Positions 53,859-64,000 of a DNA stretch of 64,000 bases are shown piece by piece. A program made the translations under genes and the position numbers. The notes under the pieces were generated by a model. The model had not been told where the DNA came from. It worked only from the letters and a program-made list of their open reading frames with translations, and searched no databases. Source of the DNA: Paracoccaceae bacterium (GTDB taxonomy: Bacteria; Pseudomonadota; Alphaproteobacteria; Rhodobacterales; Rhodobacteraceae). Numbering within the stretch: position 1 is the first letter of the stretch; every line of letters starts with the position of its first letter. The stretch lies in assembly GCA_030066905.1 (NCBI GenBank), contig JASJAR010000021.1, positions 1-64,000 on the forward strand, in the 5' to 3' direction.

Positions 53859-54188
53859 CTACTTCGGCGGCAGCGACCGCGCGTTTTCAAGCGCCAGCGC
53901 CAGGAGTTGGCCCCGGCGGGTGTCATCGGCCAGCGCCTCCTCGGAGACATCGACCATGCCCGCCATGGGCCGGCCTGTGAAGGTCATCGGTCCGGTTCCG
54001 GGGATCGCGCGGGCCGTCGCCTCGCGCGCCTTGCCGACCCGCATCATGCCGCCGCCCTTGTGCACCCCGCCCACCATATGGCCGTGAAGCTGAAAGCAGA
54101 GCCCGCCGAACATCTTCCGCTCGGTGACCCCGTCGAGCCCTGCCAGATCGTCGCGGATCAGCGCTGCGAGCCCCTCGTCATAGGCCAT
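53859..54188 (-). CDS. TfoX N-terminal domain protein
   Basis: 109 residues, a stand-alone TfoX/Sxy N-terminal domain. MAYDEGLAALIRDDLAGLDG, VTERKMFGGLCFQLHGHMVG and the closing AGMVDVSEEAL are typical. In gammaproteobacteria full TfoX controls competence; single-domain members are common and uncharacterised. ATG at 54188. It is divergent from trmJ. Confidence 0.85.
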   Translation of the reverse strand: MAYDEGLAALIRDDLAGLDGVTERKMFGGLCFQLHGHMVGGVHKGGGMMRVGKAREATARAIPGTGPMTFTGRPMAGMVDVSEEALADDTRRGQLLALALENARSLPPK

Positions 54189-54254
54189 CGGCCCCTCCCT
54201 TGCCCCGCTGCGGATGCGGCGATACTACCGCGCCCGGCCCGACGGAGATAGCCC

Positions 54255-54989
54255 ATGACCCAGCCCGCCTTCGTGCTCGTGCGCCCCCAGATGGGCGAGA
54301 ACATCGGTGCTGCGGCCCGGGGAATGTGGAACTTCGGCCTCGACAGAATGCGCCTCGTCGCCCCCCGCGACGGCTGGCCGAACCCGAAGGCCGTGGCCAT
54401 GGCGAGCGGGGCGGGGCGGCTTCTGGACGCGGCCCGTCTCACCGCAACCACCGCCGAGGCCGTGGCCGATGCGCATTTCGTTTTCGCCACCACCGCCCGG
54501 CCCCGGGACCTCACCAAGGACGTCTACACACCGGAGGCCGCCATGGCCGAGGCCCGCGACCGGATCGCTGCCGACGAGCGCGTCGCGGTGCTCTTCGGCC
54601 CCGAACGCGCGGGGCTCGAAAACGACGATATCGCGCTGGCCAACGCCATCGTCTCGGTGCCGGTGAACCCCGACTTCCCCTCCCTCAACCTCGCTCAATG
54701 CGTACTTTTGATGGGCTACGAATGGCGCCGGGCCACGACCGAGACCGAGGCCGTCGCCAATGAGCTCGCGGGCACCGAGCCCGCCACTCAGACCGAGGTC
54801 GAAAAACTCAGCCAGCACTACGAAGAGCGGCTCGAGACGGCCGGTTTCTTCTTCCCCGAAGCGAAGGCCGAGGGCATGAAGCGCACCATGCGCAACCTCT
54901 GGTCTCGGATGCCGCTCACCCGGGCCGACGTCCAGCTTCTCCACGGGGTCCTGCGGCAGATGGTCCGCTGGAAAGAGCGGGGCGACTGA
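54255..54989 (+). CDS. trmJ: tRNA/rRNA 2'-O-methyltransferase, TrmJ-like (SPOUT)
   Basis: 244 residues. The SpoU-type knot is seen in FVLVRPQMGENIGAAARGMW, then VAVLFGPERAGLENDDIALA and the motif 3 SVPVNPDFPSLNLAQCVLLM, with a C-terminal helical extension (LRQMVRWKERGD). TrmJ methylates position 32 of tRNAs. It is cytoplasmic. The separate role of paralogues (rRNA Spo methylases) cannot be excluded. Confidence 0.9.
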   Translation: MTQPAFVLVRPQMGENIGAAARGMWNFGLDRMRLVAPRDGWPNPKAVAMASGAGRLLDAARLTATTAEAVADAHFVFATTARPRDLTKDVYTPEAAMAEARDRIAADERVAVLFGPERAGLENDDIALANAIVSVPVNPDFPSLNLAQCVLLMGYEWRRATTETEAVANELAGTEPATQTEVEKLSQHYEERLETAGFFFPEAKAEGMKRTMRNLWSRMPLTRADVQLLHGVLRQMVRWKERGD

Positions 54990-55045
54990 CTGGACCCCGG
55001 CGGTGGGGCGGCATAGCTAGCTGGCAAGGACGAAGGGGCGAGGAC

Positions 55046-56185
55046 ATGGCCGAAAAGCGATCCATCTTCGAAGAGGTCGGCACCGAGAAGGCCGCCCAGC
55101 CGAAGCCCGCAGGCGGCGTGATCGACCGGGCGCGGTCGGGTGCGCGCGGCGCGGTGCGGGTCTGGCTGATGGCGCTTTTCGCCCTCGTCGTCGTCATGGT
55201 CGCCGTGGGCGGGCTCACCCGCCTCACCGATTCCGGTCTCTCGATCACCGAATGGGCGCCGATCTCGGGCGCCATCCCGCCGATGTCCGCCGAAGACTGG
55301 CAGGCGGAGTTCGACGCCTATCGCCAGATCCCCGAATACGAGCTGCAAAACCGGGGCATGACCCTCGCCGAATTCAAGGTGATCTACTGGTGGGAATGGG
55401 GCCACCGCCAGCTCGGTCGGGTGATCGGCCTTGTCTGGGGTGTCGGCTTTCTCGGATTCCTCGTGGCTCGCAAGATCCCCCCCGGGTGGACGGGCCGGCT
55501 CCTTCTGTTAGGCGCGCTCGGCGGCCTACAGGGTGCGATCGGCTGGTGGATGGTCTCCTCGGGGCTGACCGGTACGATGCTCGATGTGGCCTCCTACCGG
55601 CTCGCGGTCCATCTGGGGCTTGCCTTCGTGATCCTCGGGCTCATCGCCTGGTATGTTTTCAAACTCGGGCGCGCCGAGGCCGATCTCCTGCAAGCCAGGC
55701 GTGCAAGGGAAGCCAAGCTCTTCTCCATGGGCACCGGGCTGATGCATTTCGCCTTTCTGCAAATCCTCCTCGGCGCGCTCGTCGCCGGCATCGATGCGGG
55801 AAGAACCTTCCCCACCTGGCCCGGCATGGGTGGCGGCTTCTTCCCGCCGGCCCCGTTCGAGCTTCAGCCGCTCTGGCGGAACTTCTTCGAGGATGACGGG
55901 CTCGTGCAATTCGTCCACCGGATGTCGGGCTATCTCCTTTTCGCCTTCGGCATCGTCGTCTGGCTGCGCGCCCGCCGCTCGGGCAATGCCGCGACGCGCT
56001 TTGCCTTCAACGCGGTCTTCGCGATGCTGACCCTGCAAATCGTCATCGGTATCGTCACCGTGCTCTATTCCGCCCAGCTTCATATCGCGCTCACCCACCA
56101 GGTCGGCGCGGTGGTGCTCTGGGTGCTGATCCTGCGCGCGCGGTTCCTCGCGCAATACCCCCTGACCCAGAGGATCACCGCATGA
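55046..56185 (+). CDS. ctaA: Haem A synthase (CtaA/COX15 type)
   Basis: 379 residues with an N-terminal cytoplasmic tail and about eight membrane helices. Signature regions are VVMVAVGGLTRLTDSGLSIT, EWAPISGAIPPMS, YWWEWGHRQLGRVIGLVW, LGALVAGIDAGRTFPTWPGM and VQFVHRMSGYLLFAFGIVVW, with the paired haem-ligand His. It oxidises haem O to haem A for cytochrome aa3. It overlaps the following peptidase gene by four bases. Confidence 0.95.
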   Translation: MAEKRSIFEEVGTEKAAQPKPAGGVIDRARSGARGAVRVWLMALFALVVVMVAVGGLTRLTDSGLSITEWAPISGAIPPMSAEDWQAEFDAYRQIPEYELQNRGMTLAEFKVIYWWEWGHRQLGRVIGLVWGVGFLGFLVARKIPPGWTGRLLLLGALGGLQGAIGWWMVSSGLTGTMLDVASYRLAVHLGLAFVILGLIAWYVFKLGRAEADLLQARRAREAKLFSMGTGLMHFAFLQILLGALVAGIDAGRTFPTWPGMGGGFFPPAPFELQPLWRNFFEDDGLVQFVHRMSGYLLFAFGIVVWLRARRSGNAATRFAFNAVFAMLTLQIVIGIVTVLYSAQLHIALTHQVGAVVLWVLILRARFLAQYPLTQRITA

Positions 56186-57654
56186 GCGCGATGGACGATC
56201 TCGCCGCCTTCACCCGCGAGACCATCGCCCTCGGCGAGGTCATGGGCCGGCTCGGCTGGGACCAGGAGACGGTGATGCCGAGGGGGGCGGCGCCGCAGCG
56301 GGCAGAGGAAATGGCCGCCCTCGAAGCCGTGCTCCATGCCAGAAAGACCGACCCGTGCCTCGGCGAGTGGCTTGCCGCGGCAGAGCCCGCCAGCGACGCC
56401 GAAACCGCGATTTTGCGCGAAATCCGCCGCAGCTACGAGCGCGCGACCAAGGTCCCCGCCAAACTCGCCGCCGAGATTGCGCGGGTCACCTCGCGCGCCC
56501 AGGGCCTCTGGGCCGAGGCCCGTGCCGCAGACGATTTCGCCGCCTTCGCCCCGACCCTTGAAGAGGTGATCGGCCTCAAGGTCGAGGAAGCGAGCGCGGT
56601 TGCCGAGGGCCGTCCGCTCTACGACGCGATGCTCGACGATTTCGAGCCCGGGGCCACGGCCGCAAGCCTCGCGGCGATGTTCGACGCCCTCCGTCCCGGC
56701 CTTGTCGCGCTGAAAGACCGCATTCTCGGGGCAGAGGAGGCGCCTCCGCCGCTATCGACCACCTTTCCCGAAGACGTCCAACTGGCGCTCTCCACCGACC
56801 TTGCCTGCGCCTTCGGCTACGACCTCGCCCATGGGCGGATCGATAAGGCCGTCCACCCGTTTTCTTCGGGCTCCGGCCTCGATGTGCGCATCACCACGCG
56901 GACCGACGAAGCCGACCCGTTCAACTGCTTCTACTCGACAATCCACGAGGTCGGCCACGCGGCCTACGAACAGGCCATCGACCCCGCCTATCTCCTGACC
57001 CCCATCGGGCGCGGGGCGTCGATGGGGGTGCATGAAAGCCAAAGCCGGATATATGAAAACCAGCTCGGGCGGTCGCCGGCCTTCACCGGTTGGCTTTTGG
57101 GGCGGATGCGGGGGGCCTTCGGCGATTTCGGGGTGGCCGATGCCGAAACCTTCGCCCGCATCGTCAACCGCGTCGCGCCGGGTTTCATACGCACGGAAGC
57201 CGACGAGATCCATTACAACCTCCACATCATGCTGCGCTTCGATCTCGAACGCGCGCTGGTGTCGGGCGACCTCTCCGTCGCCGACCTCCCCGGTGCCTGG
57301 GACGACCGCTTCGAGGCCGATTTCGGTCTCCGCCCGAGCCGGCCCTCCGAGGGGTGCCTCCAGGACGTCCACTGGTCGGTGGGCCTCTTCGGCTACTTCC
57401 CGACCTACAGCCTCGGCAACGTCTATGCCGGCTGCCTTCACGCCGCCCTCCGCCGGGACGTGTCAGACCTCGACGCCGCCCTGGCGCAAGGCGACACGGC
57501 GCCGGCCACCGCCTGGCTCCGGGAAAAGCTCCAGCGCCATGGCAGCCTGAGGACGCCCGTGGAAACCATCGAAATGGCTACCGGCGCGGCTGTCTCCGAA
57601 GCCCCGCTTCTCAGCTATCTCGACGAGAAGTTTTCGGCGCTCTACAGGCTTTGA
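56182..57654 (+). CDS. M32 family metallocarboxypeptidase
   Basis: 490 residues. The zinc site HEVGH lies in FYSTIHEVGHAAYEQAIDPA near 252-271, with the downstream family marks GRGASMGVHESQSRIYENQL and IVNRVAPGFIRTEADEIHYN, the latter supplying the third ligand Glu. It is the thermostable carboxypeptidase (Taq) type and removes C-terminal residues from peptides in the cytoplasm. Its ATG overlaps the ctaA stop. No signal peptide. Confidence 0.95.
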   Translation: MSAMDDLAAFTRETIALGEVMGRLGWDQETVMPRGAAPQRAEEMAALEAVLHARKTDPCLGEWLAAAEPASDAETAILREIRRSYERATKVPAKLAAEIARVTSRAQGLWAEARAADDFAAFAPTLEEVIGLKVEEASAVAEGRPLYDAMLDDFEPGATAASLAAMFDALRPGLVALKDRILGAEEAPPPLSTTFPEDVQLALSTDLACAFGYDLAHGRIDKAVHPFSSGSGLDVRITTRTDEADPFNCFYSTIHEVGHAAYEQAIDPAYLLTPIGRGASMGVHESQSRIYENQLGRSPAFTGWLLGRMRGAFGDFGVADAETFARIVNRVAPGFIRTEADEIHYNLHIMLRFDLERALVSGDLSVADLPGAWDDRFEADFGLRPSRPSEGCLQDVHWSVGLFGYFPTYSLGNVYAGCLHAALRRDVSDLDAALAQGDTAPATAWLREKLQRHGSLRTPVETIEMATGAAVSEAPLLSYLDEKFSALYRL

Positions 57655-57733
57655 GGAACACACGCCCCGGACCTGATCCGGGGCCCCGATCCAACGGAGC
57701 GATACGCCCGCCGAGGTCGCGCGACGCGCTCAC
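57655..57733. repeat. Dispersed repeat between convergent genes
   Basis: GCCCCGGACCTGATCCGGGG (57664-57683) is a near-perfect palindrome in the gap between the M32 and YitT genes. It is the clearest copy of the dispersed element and may serve as a bidirectional terminator. Confidence 0.6.
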
Positions 57734-58366
57734 CTAGCGCGCAATGTACCGATCCCGCCGGTGGTTGATCGCGATCAGCACGTTGAGCACCACCGCGCCG
57801 AGGAGCGAGTAGAAGACGATCGTGGCGGGAAAGAGCAGGAAGGCCACCGCAAAAAGCGCGATGTCGAAGCCAAGCTGCACCCAGCCGGCGCGAAAGCCGG
57901 TCTTGTCCTGCACGTAGAGAGCGACGACCCCGAGCCCCCCGAGCGACCCGCCGTGGCGGAAGACCGCGAGAAGCCCCACCGCCAGCACCGCCCCGATCAG
58001 CACTGCACCGAAGATGGGGTTCACCGGGCCGAGGCTCATCCAGCCTGGCATGAGTTCCGCCAGCAGGGCAAGAAGCGTGACCGCGCCGAAGGTCTTCAGC
58101 GTGAACTCCGGGCCAAGCCGGAGCCAGGCGAAGACGTAGAACGGCAGGTTCACCGCGAAGAAGACCGGCCCGAAGGACCAGCCGGTCGCGTAGGCGATTA
58201 CCAGTGCGAGCCCCGCCGTCTGTCCGGTGATGAAGCCCAGATGGGTCAGCAAGACCGTGCCGAGCGCGCAGAGCAGCACCCCGATGCCAAGCCCCTGGGC
58301 GTCTTCGAGCGGGGTATGGCTCAGCGCGTCTTCGGGAACTTCGAGGGTCTGAAGCGGAGAGGCCAT
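57734..58366 (-). CDS. YitT family membrane protein
   Basis: 210 residues with five or six membrane helices. VLLCALGTVLLTHLGFITGQ, TAGLALVIAYATGWSFGPVF, FFAVNLPFYVFAWLRLG and VFRHGGSLGGLGVVALYVQD match the YitT_membrane pattern. Function unknown; a transport role is assumed in the family. ATG at 58366. It is convergent with the M32 peptidase gene. Confidence 0.87.
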   Translation of the reverse strand: MASPLQTLEVPEDALSHTPLEDAQGLGIGVLLCALGTVLLTHLGFITGQTAGLALVIAYATGWSFGPVFFAVNLPFYVFAWLRLGPEFTLKTFGAVTLLALLAELMPGWMSLGPVNPIFGAVLIGAVLAVGLLAVFRHGGSLGGLGVVALYVQDKTGFRAGWVQLGFDIALFAVAFLLFPATIVFYSLLGAVVLNVLIAINHRRDRYIAR

Positions 58367-58407
58367 GGACCGATTTTAGGACAGAATTGCTGCCCTTTCC
58401 AGCCCCA

Positions 58408-58944
58408 TTAGCTGCCGTAAGGCGCGATGAAGGCCCAACGCTGGCGCGCTGCGGCGTCAGCGGTGCAGGCGTCGACAAAAAGCGGCCGCCAGGCATGGGA
58501 GGGGCTGAAGGTCGGTCCCGACACCGGCCCCGCGGTGAGGCATAACTCGCCGGCAACCCGCAGCGTGCCGTCCTGCCCGAGCTCGAATTGCTGAAGCGCC
58601 AGGGACGGCCCGAACGCGCCGCGCGCGTCGCAGGAGGCGAGGATCAGCGCCGCGCCTGGAAGGATTGTCCGGTTGACCCCCATCGCTGTGACGCAGGCGT
58701 TGAAAGCGGGCATGTAGAGCGTCCCGTCGGCCCGGAGGATGACCCGCCCGTCGGGCGCATTGCCCGGTTTGCAATTGTGGACGTTGACGGGCAGATCGGG
58801 GCGGAAATTGCCGCCGGCCCCGAGGACGTCGAGGCAATAGCCGTCGCGCGGCCGGTCCAGCCGGTCCTGAAGCTGGAGATAGGAGACGTCCTCGGCAGCG
58901 GCGGGCGCGGCGAGAAGGAAAAGAGCGGCGAGGGCGCGTATCAT
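58408..58944 (-). CDS. Secreted ricin-B/lectin-like protein
   Basis: 178 residues from the ATG at 58944 with a signal peptide (MIRALAALFLLAAPAAAEDV). The mature part shows beta-trefoil-like features: GYCLDVLGAGGNFRPDLPVN, then HNCKPGN, FNACVTAMG, LILASCDARG, GELCLTAGPVSG and ending ARQRWAFIAPYG, with Cys pairs and a terminal Q-x-W-like element. It is periplasmic or exported, probably binding glycans. The longer reading to 59103 is rejected because it hides the signal. Confidence 0.75.
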   Translation of the reverse strand: MIRALAALFLLAAPAAAEDVSYLQLQDRLDRPRDGYCLDVLGAGGNFRPDLPVNVHNCKPGNAPDGRVILRADGTLYMPAFNACVTAMGVNRTILPGAALILASCDARGAFGPSLALQQFELGQDGTLRVAGELCLTAGPVSGPTFSPSHAWRPLFVDACTADAAARQRWAFIAPYGS

Positions 58945-59271
58945 CGGCTGGGCTCCTGACAGGTTCGTCAGGAGGATAGGGCGGGCGAGAGCCGCGTCGA
59001 CCGCAGTGGCCGAATCTGGCCATTTGCGGACGTCCGGTTGTCCGCCCCGATCGCAATCCCCCCGCGTCCCGGGCTTGACCCGGGACCTCGACAGGCTTGG
59101 CACTCCGGTGGATCGAGGCCCCGGATCAAGTCCGGGGCGTGTTTCGCCAAGGGCTGCCGGAGCAAGACCCCAACGCCCGCTTCAGGCCAAAAGCGGCCCT
59201 TTCGGCCTCGGCCCGGCCGCCGAAACGGGAGCCGCGCGGATCCCGCTCCGGAAACCGTGCGCGGTTTTCGG
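58945..59271. repeat. Intergenic gap with two palindromic repeat units
   Basis: A 327-base gap without a gene. GTCCCGGGCTTGACCCGGGA starts near 59066 and CCCCGGATCAAGTCCGGGG near 59119. The pair, with GGCTTGGCACTCCGGTGGAT between them, resembles a two-arm mobile palindrome family also seen at 50520-50670 and 63275-63300. Confidence 0.6.
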
Positions 59272-60483
59272 CTACCCCAGCGCCTTGCCGAGGGTCTCGT
59301 CGATCTTGTCGAGAAACCCGGTCGTGGTGAGCCATCTCTGGTCCGGCCCCACGAGGAGCGCGAGGTCCTTCGTCATGTCGCCGGCCTCCACCGTCTCCAC
59401 CACCACCTTCTCCAGCGTCTCCGCAAACCCTTTCAGCGCAGCGTTCCCGTCGAGCTTCGCGCGGTGTTTCAGCCCCCCTGTCCAGGCGTAGACCGAGGCG
59501 ATGGAATTGGTCGAGGTCGCCTCGCCCTTCTGGTGCTGCCGGTAATGCCGCGTCACCGTCCCGTGGGCCGCCTCCGCCTCGACGATCCCGCCATCGGGTG
59601 TGGTCAGGATCGACGTCATCAACCCGAGGCTGCCGAACCCTTGGGCGACCGTGTCCGACTGCACGTCGCCGTCGTAGTTCTTGCAGGCCCAGACATAGCC
59701 GCCGGACCATTTCAGGCTCGAGGCCACCATGTCGTCGATGAGCCGGTGCTCGTACCATATCCCTTTGTCCTCGAAGGCCGCCCTGAACTCCGCCTCGAAC
59801 ACCTCCTCGAAGATGTCCTTGAACCGCCCGTCATAGGCCTTGAGGATCGTGTTCTTCGTCGAGAGATAGACCGGCCAGCCGAGGGTCAGGCCGTAATTGA
59901 GCGACGCGCGTGCGAAGTCGTAGATCGAGGCGTCGAGGTTATACATCCCCATCGCGACCCCGGCCGCCGGGGCATCGAACACCTCATGCTCGATCACCGC
60001 GCCGTCCGCGCCCTCGAACCTGAGCGTCAGTTTCCCCGCCCCGGGAAAGCGGAAGTCCGTCGCCCGATACTGGTCGCCGAAGGCATGGCGGCCGACGACG
60101 ATCGGCTGGGTCCAGCCCGGCACCAGGCGCGGGACGTTCTTGCAGATGATCGGCTGACGGAAGATCACACCGCCGAGGATGTTGCGGATCGTCCCGTTCG
60201 GGCTCCGCCACATCTTCTTCAGCCCGAACTCCTCGACCCGCGCCTCGTCGGGCGTGATCGTGGCGCATTTCACCGCGACGCCGACCTCCTTGGTCTTCTC
60301 TGCGGCATCGATGGTGACCTGGTCCTCGGTCCGGTCGCGCTCCTCGATACCGAGATCATAATAGAGCAGGTCGATGTCGAGATAGGGCAGGATCAGCTTC
60401 TTCTTGATGACGTCCCAGATGATCCGGGTCATCTCGTCGCCGTCCATCTCGACGATGGGGTTCTCGACTTTGATCTTGTCCAT
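59272..60483 (-). CDS. icd: NADP-dependent isocitrate dehydrogenase, dimeric type
   Basis: 403 residues from the ATG at 60483. Eukaryote-like (type II) homodimeric enzyme of the TCA cycle. [20 protein letters not shown] at the N-terminus, [20 protein letters not shown] near 95, [20 protein letters not shown] (metal Asp) near 250, [19 protein letters not shown] near 285 and [20 protein letters not shown] near 310 are visible. It converts isocitrate to 2-oxoglutarate. It lies head-to-head with a second, monomeric IDH gene. Confidence 0.97.
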   Translation of the reverse strand: MDKIKVENPIVEMDGDEMTRIIWDVIKKKLILPYLDIDLLYYDLGIEERDRTEDQVTIDAAEKTKEVGVAVKCATITPDEARVEEFGLKKMWRSPNGTIRNILGGVIFRQPIICKNVPRLVPGWTQPIVVGRHAFGDQYRATDFRFPGAGKLTLRFEGADGAVIEHEVFDAPAAGVAMGMYNLDASIYDFARASLNYGLTLGWPVYLSTKNTILKAYDGRFKDIFEEVFEAEFRAAFEDKGIWYEHRLIDDMVASSLKWSGGYVWACKNYDGDVQSDTVAQGFGSLGLMTSILTTPDGGIVEAEAAHGTVTRHYRQHQKGEATSTNSIASVYAWTGGLKHRAKLDGNAALKGFAETLEKVVVETVEAGDMTKDLALLVGPDQRWLTTTGFLDKIDETLGKALG

Positions 60484-60578
60484 TCTGGAAGCTCGCTTTC
60501 GGGCTGGAGGCGGCCTGCTGCGGCGCCAGGTCGCGGGGGTCATCGGGGAAACCGGATTGCTGTATACTTTCGTATGCA

Positions 60579-60607
60579 TTGACGGGATTCAACCGCTTCG
60601 CTATCGC
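60579..60607 (+). promoter_or_regulatory. Possible promoter of the monomeric IDH gene
   Basis: TTGACG (60579-60584), a 17-base spacer and TATCGC (60602-60607) lie in the 226-base gap between the two divergent IDH genes. GTATAC and GTATGC repeats at about 60562-60577 lie just before it and may bind a shared regulator. Confidence 0.35.
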
Positions 60608-60709
60608 ATGTGGCGATATAACGCCGTTCCGGGCGGGCTCTGCCCCGCAGGCCCGGAACCGCCACCGGGCGCAGCGCGATGCGCCCCCGACGCGCAGGAG
60701 ACGACAAAG

Positions 60710-62914
<2,205 letters not shown>

Positions 62915-63455
62915 CCTCGTCGGCGAAGGGGGGCGCGTACAGGCCGGCCGGACGCGGGGCTGTTGCCGAACGGTCGAGACGGCGGGCCGGTATCGGGCTC
63001 GATGAGCGTTGGTCCTTCGCGCTGGCGAGGAACACCGCCGAGAGTCCGCGTCGTCATCGGTTGCTCGAACGGGTGGCGCAACCAATGACAACCGTCGACG
63101 CGCCGCCGCACCGGTCCGACGATTTGGCCGATCTTGGCGCCTGGCTCAGAGCGTCTTACTGCTTTGCTGCCATAAATCGCGCCCTCCAGAGGTCGGATCG
63201 CCGCCCCGCGGCCCTTAGCCGACGCGGCTTATCGCGCCGCTCTCGACGTCCGCTCTAGGCCCTCGGCGAAACCCGCCCCGGACCTGATCCGGGGCCGCGA
63301 GGTACCGAAGCGCAACTCTCGTCGAGATCACGCGGGTCGGGTCGGATGCAGGCCGGGTCACGCCCGGGACGGGTCTCTTTCGGCGCGCGGCGGGCAAACC
63401 GACGTCGGCTTGCGTCCAAGGCATTTCACCGCTCGCAATCGGAACGCTTCACGCC
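62915..63455. other. Gap without a supported gene, one dispersed repeat
   Basis: 541 bases between the monomeric IDH gene and the hydrolase 3' end. GCCCCGGACCTGATCCGGGG (about 63275-63294) is identical in its core to the copy at 57664. A 57-codon frame from 63085 (MTTVDAPPHRSDDLADLGAW) has no ribosome site and ends in Arg-rich sequence; I do not count it as a gene. Confidence 0.45.
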
Positions 63456-64000
63456 CTACCGCGTCGTCTCTGTCATCCGCCGCTGCACATAGGTCGTCAC
63501 CTCGCCGATCATCTCTTCCATGTAGGGGTCTTCGAAGAAATGCCCGGCACCTTCGACCTCGGTATGGGTGATCGTGATGCCCTTTTGCTCATGGAGCTTG
63601 TCGACGAGGGCATGGGTGTCCTTCGGCGGCGCCACCCGGTCGGCCGTGCCGTTGATGATGAGACCCGAGGACGGGCAGGGGGCGAGGAAGGAGAAGTCGT
63701 ACATATTCGCCGGCGGCGAGACCGAGATGAACCCGGTGATCTCGGGCCGGCGCATCAGAAGCTGCATCCCGATCCAGGCCCCGAACGAGAACCCCGCGAC
63801 CCAGCAATGCTTGGCGTTCTGGTTCATCGACTGAAGGTAGTCGAGCGCCGAGGCGGCATCGGACAGCTCGCCGATGCCCTGATCGTATTCGCCCTGGCTG
63901 CGACCTACGCCCCGGAAATTGAACCTGAGCACGGTAAAGCCCATCTCGTGGAAGGCGTAATGGAGGTTGTAGACCACCCGGTTGTTCATCGTCCCACCGA
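63456..64000 (-). CDS. Alpha/beta hydrolase, 5' end outside the window
   Basis: The visible 181 residues are the C-terminal bulk of a serine hydrolase. FTVLRFNFRGVGRSQGEYDQ, then the nucleophile elbow AGFSFGAWIGMQLL (G-x-S-x-G) near 70, GTADRVAPPKDTHALVDKL with the acid, and EVEGAGHFFEDPYM with the catalytic His. The frame is open through the ATG at 63989 (GGTMNNRVVYNL). In the family this motif is internal, about 40 residues into the protein, so the true start is beyond 64000. The substrate is unknown. Confidence 0.85.
   Translation of the reverse strand, partial: GGTMNNRVVYNLHYAFHEMGFTVLRFNFRGVGRSQGEYDQGIGELSDAASALDYLQSMNQNAKHCWVAGFSFGAWIGMQLLMRRPEITGFISVSPPANMYDFSFLAPCPSSGLIINGTADRVAPPKDTHALVDKLHEQKGITITHTEVEGAGHFFEDPYMEEMIGEVTTYVQRRMTETTR

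Noticed and set aside
63085-63258. 57-codon frame in the gap before the hydrolase
   Set aside because: No ribosome site and an Arg-rich antisense-like end.

Overview
The window is a piece of a GC-rich alphaproteobacterial chromosome, most likely Rhodobacteraceae. The evidence is the core gene order (murA - DUF2948 - hisD - UPF0262 - low-Mr phosphatase - infA - maf - RNase E/G - yacG - tRNA-Phe), a ChpT-type phosphotransferase, an ornithine-lipid pair (olsB-olsA), an L21 protein with a long C-terminal tail, and a monomeric isocitrate dehydrogenase. Two mobile elements with different base composition interrupt this core, each sitting in a tRNA gene.

Region A (1-15520) is the right end of an integrative element inserted at the 3' end of tRNA-Thr(GGT). 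Its left end lies outside the window. It carries a VirD4/TraG coupling protein, many small unknown genes, a large serine recombinase next to the att site, and a defence cluster on the minus strand: Vsr nickase, C5-cytosine methyltransferase, PD-(D/E)XK-like nuclease, SIR2-domain protein and HerA-type ATPase. The last four genes overlap start-to-stop. An AT-rich two-gene module (7831-9484) contains a soluble lipoyl/HlyD-like protein and an unknown protein whose acidic tail lies in the -1 frame.

Region B (15521-25700) is core chromosome: cell-wall synthesis (murA), histidine synthesis (hisD), translation initiation (infA), a septum/nucleotide-pool factor (maf), a ribonuclease and yacG, with a cytochrome c, a GNAT protein, a soluble PAS chemoreceptor and a secreted Cys-rich protein.

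Region C (25728-36050) is a compact 10.3-kb island bounded by direct repeats of the tRNA-Phe 3' half. It encodes integrase, a small excisionase-like protein, a MerR-like regulator with a palindromic operator, portal, prohead protease, major capsid protein, HNH nuclease, large terminase and a primase-helicase, with an iteron-like cluster beside the primase. No tail, lysis or connector genes are visible. It looks like a capsid-forming phage satellite rather than a complete prophage.

Region D (36051-64000) is core or flexible chromosome: GMC oxidoreductase, Fe(III)-type ABC permease, GT8 glycosyltransferase, ABC exporter, tRNA-Ser, rplU-rpmA-GNAT-GNAT-obgE-proB-proA, chpT, DUF3553, olsB-olsA, thiE-like, TfoX-like, trmJ-like, ctaA, an M32 carboxypeptidase, a YitT protein, a lectin-like secreted protein, two head-to-head isocitrate dehydrogenases and the end of an alpha/beta hydrolase. 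Dispersed CCCGGG/CCGGATC palindromic repeats occur in its intergenic gaps and were not seen in the two mobile elements.

All calls were made by reading the sequence. No database search was run.
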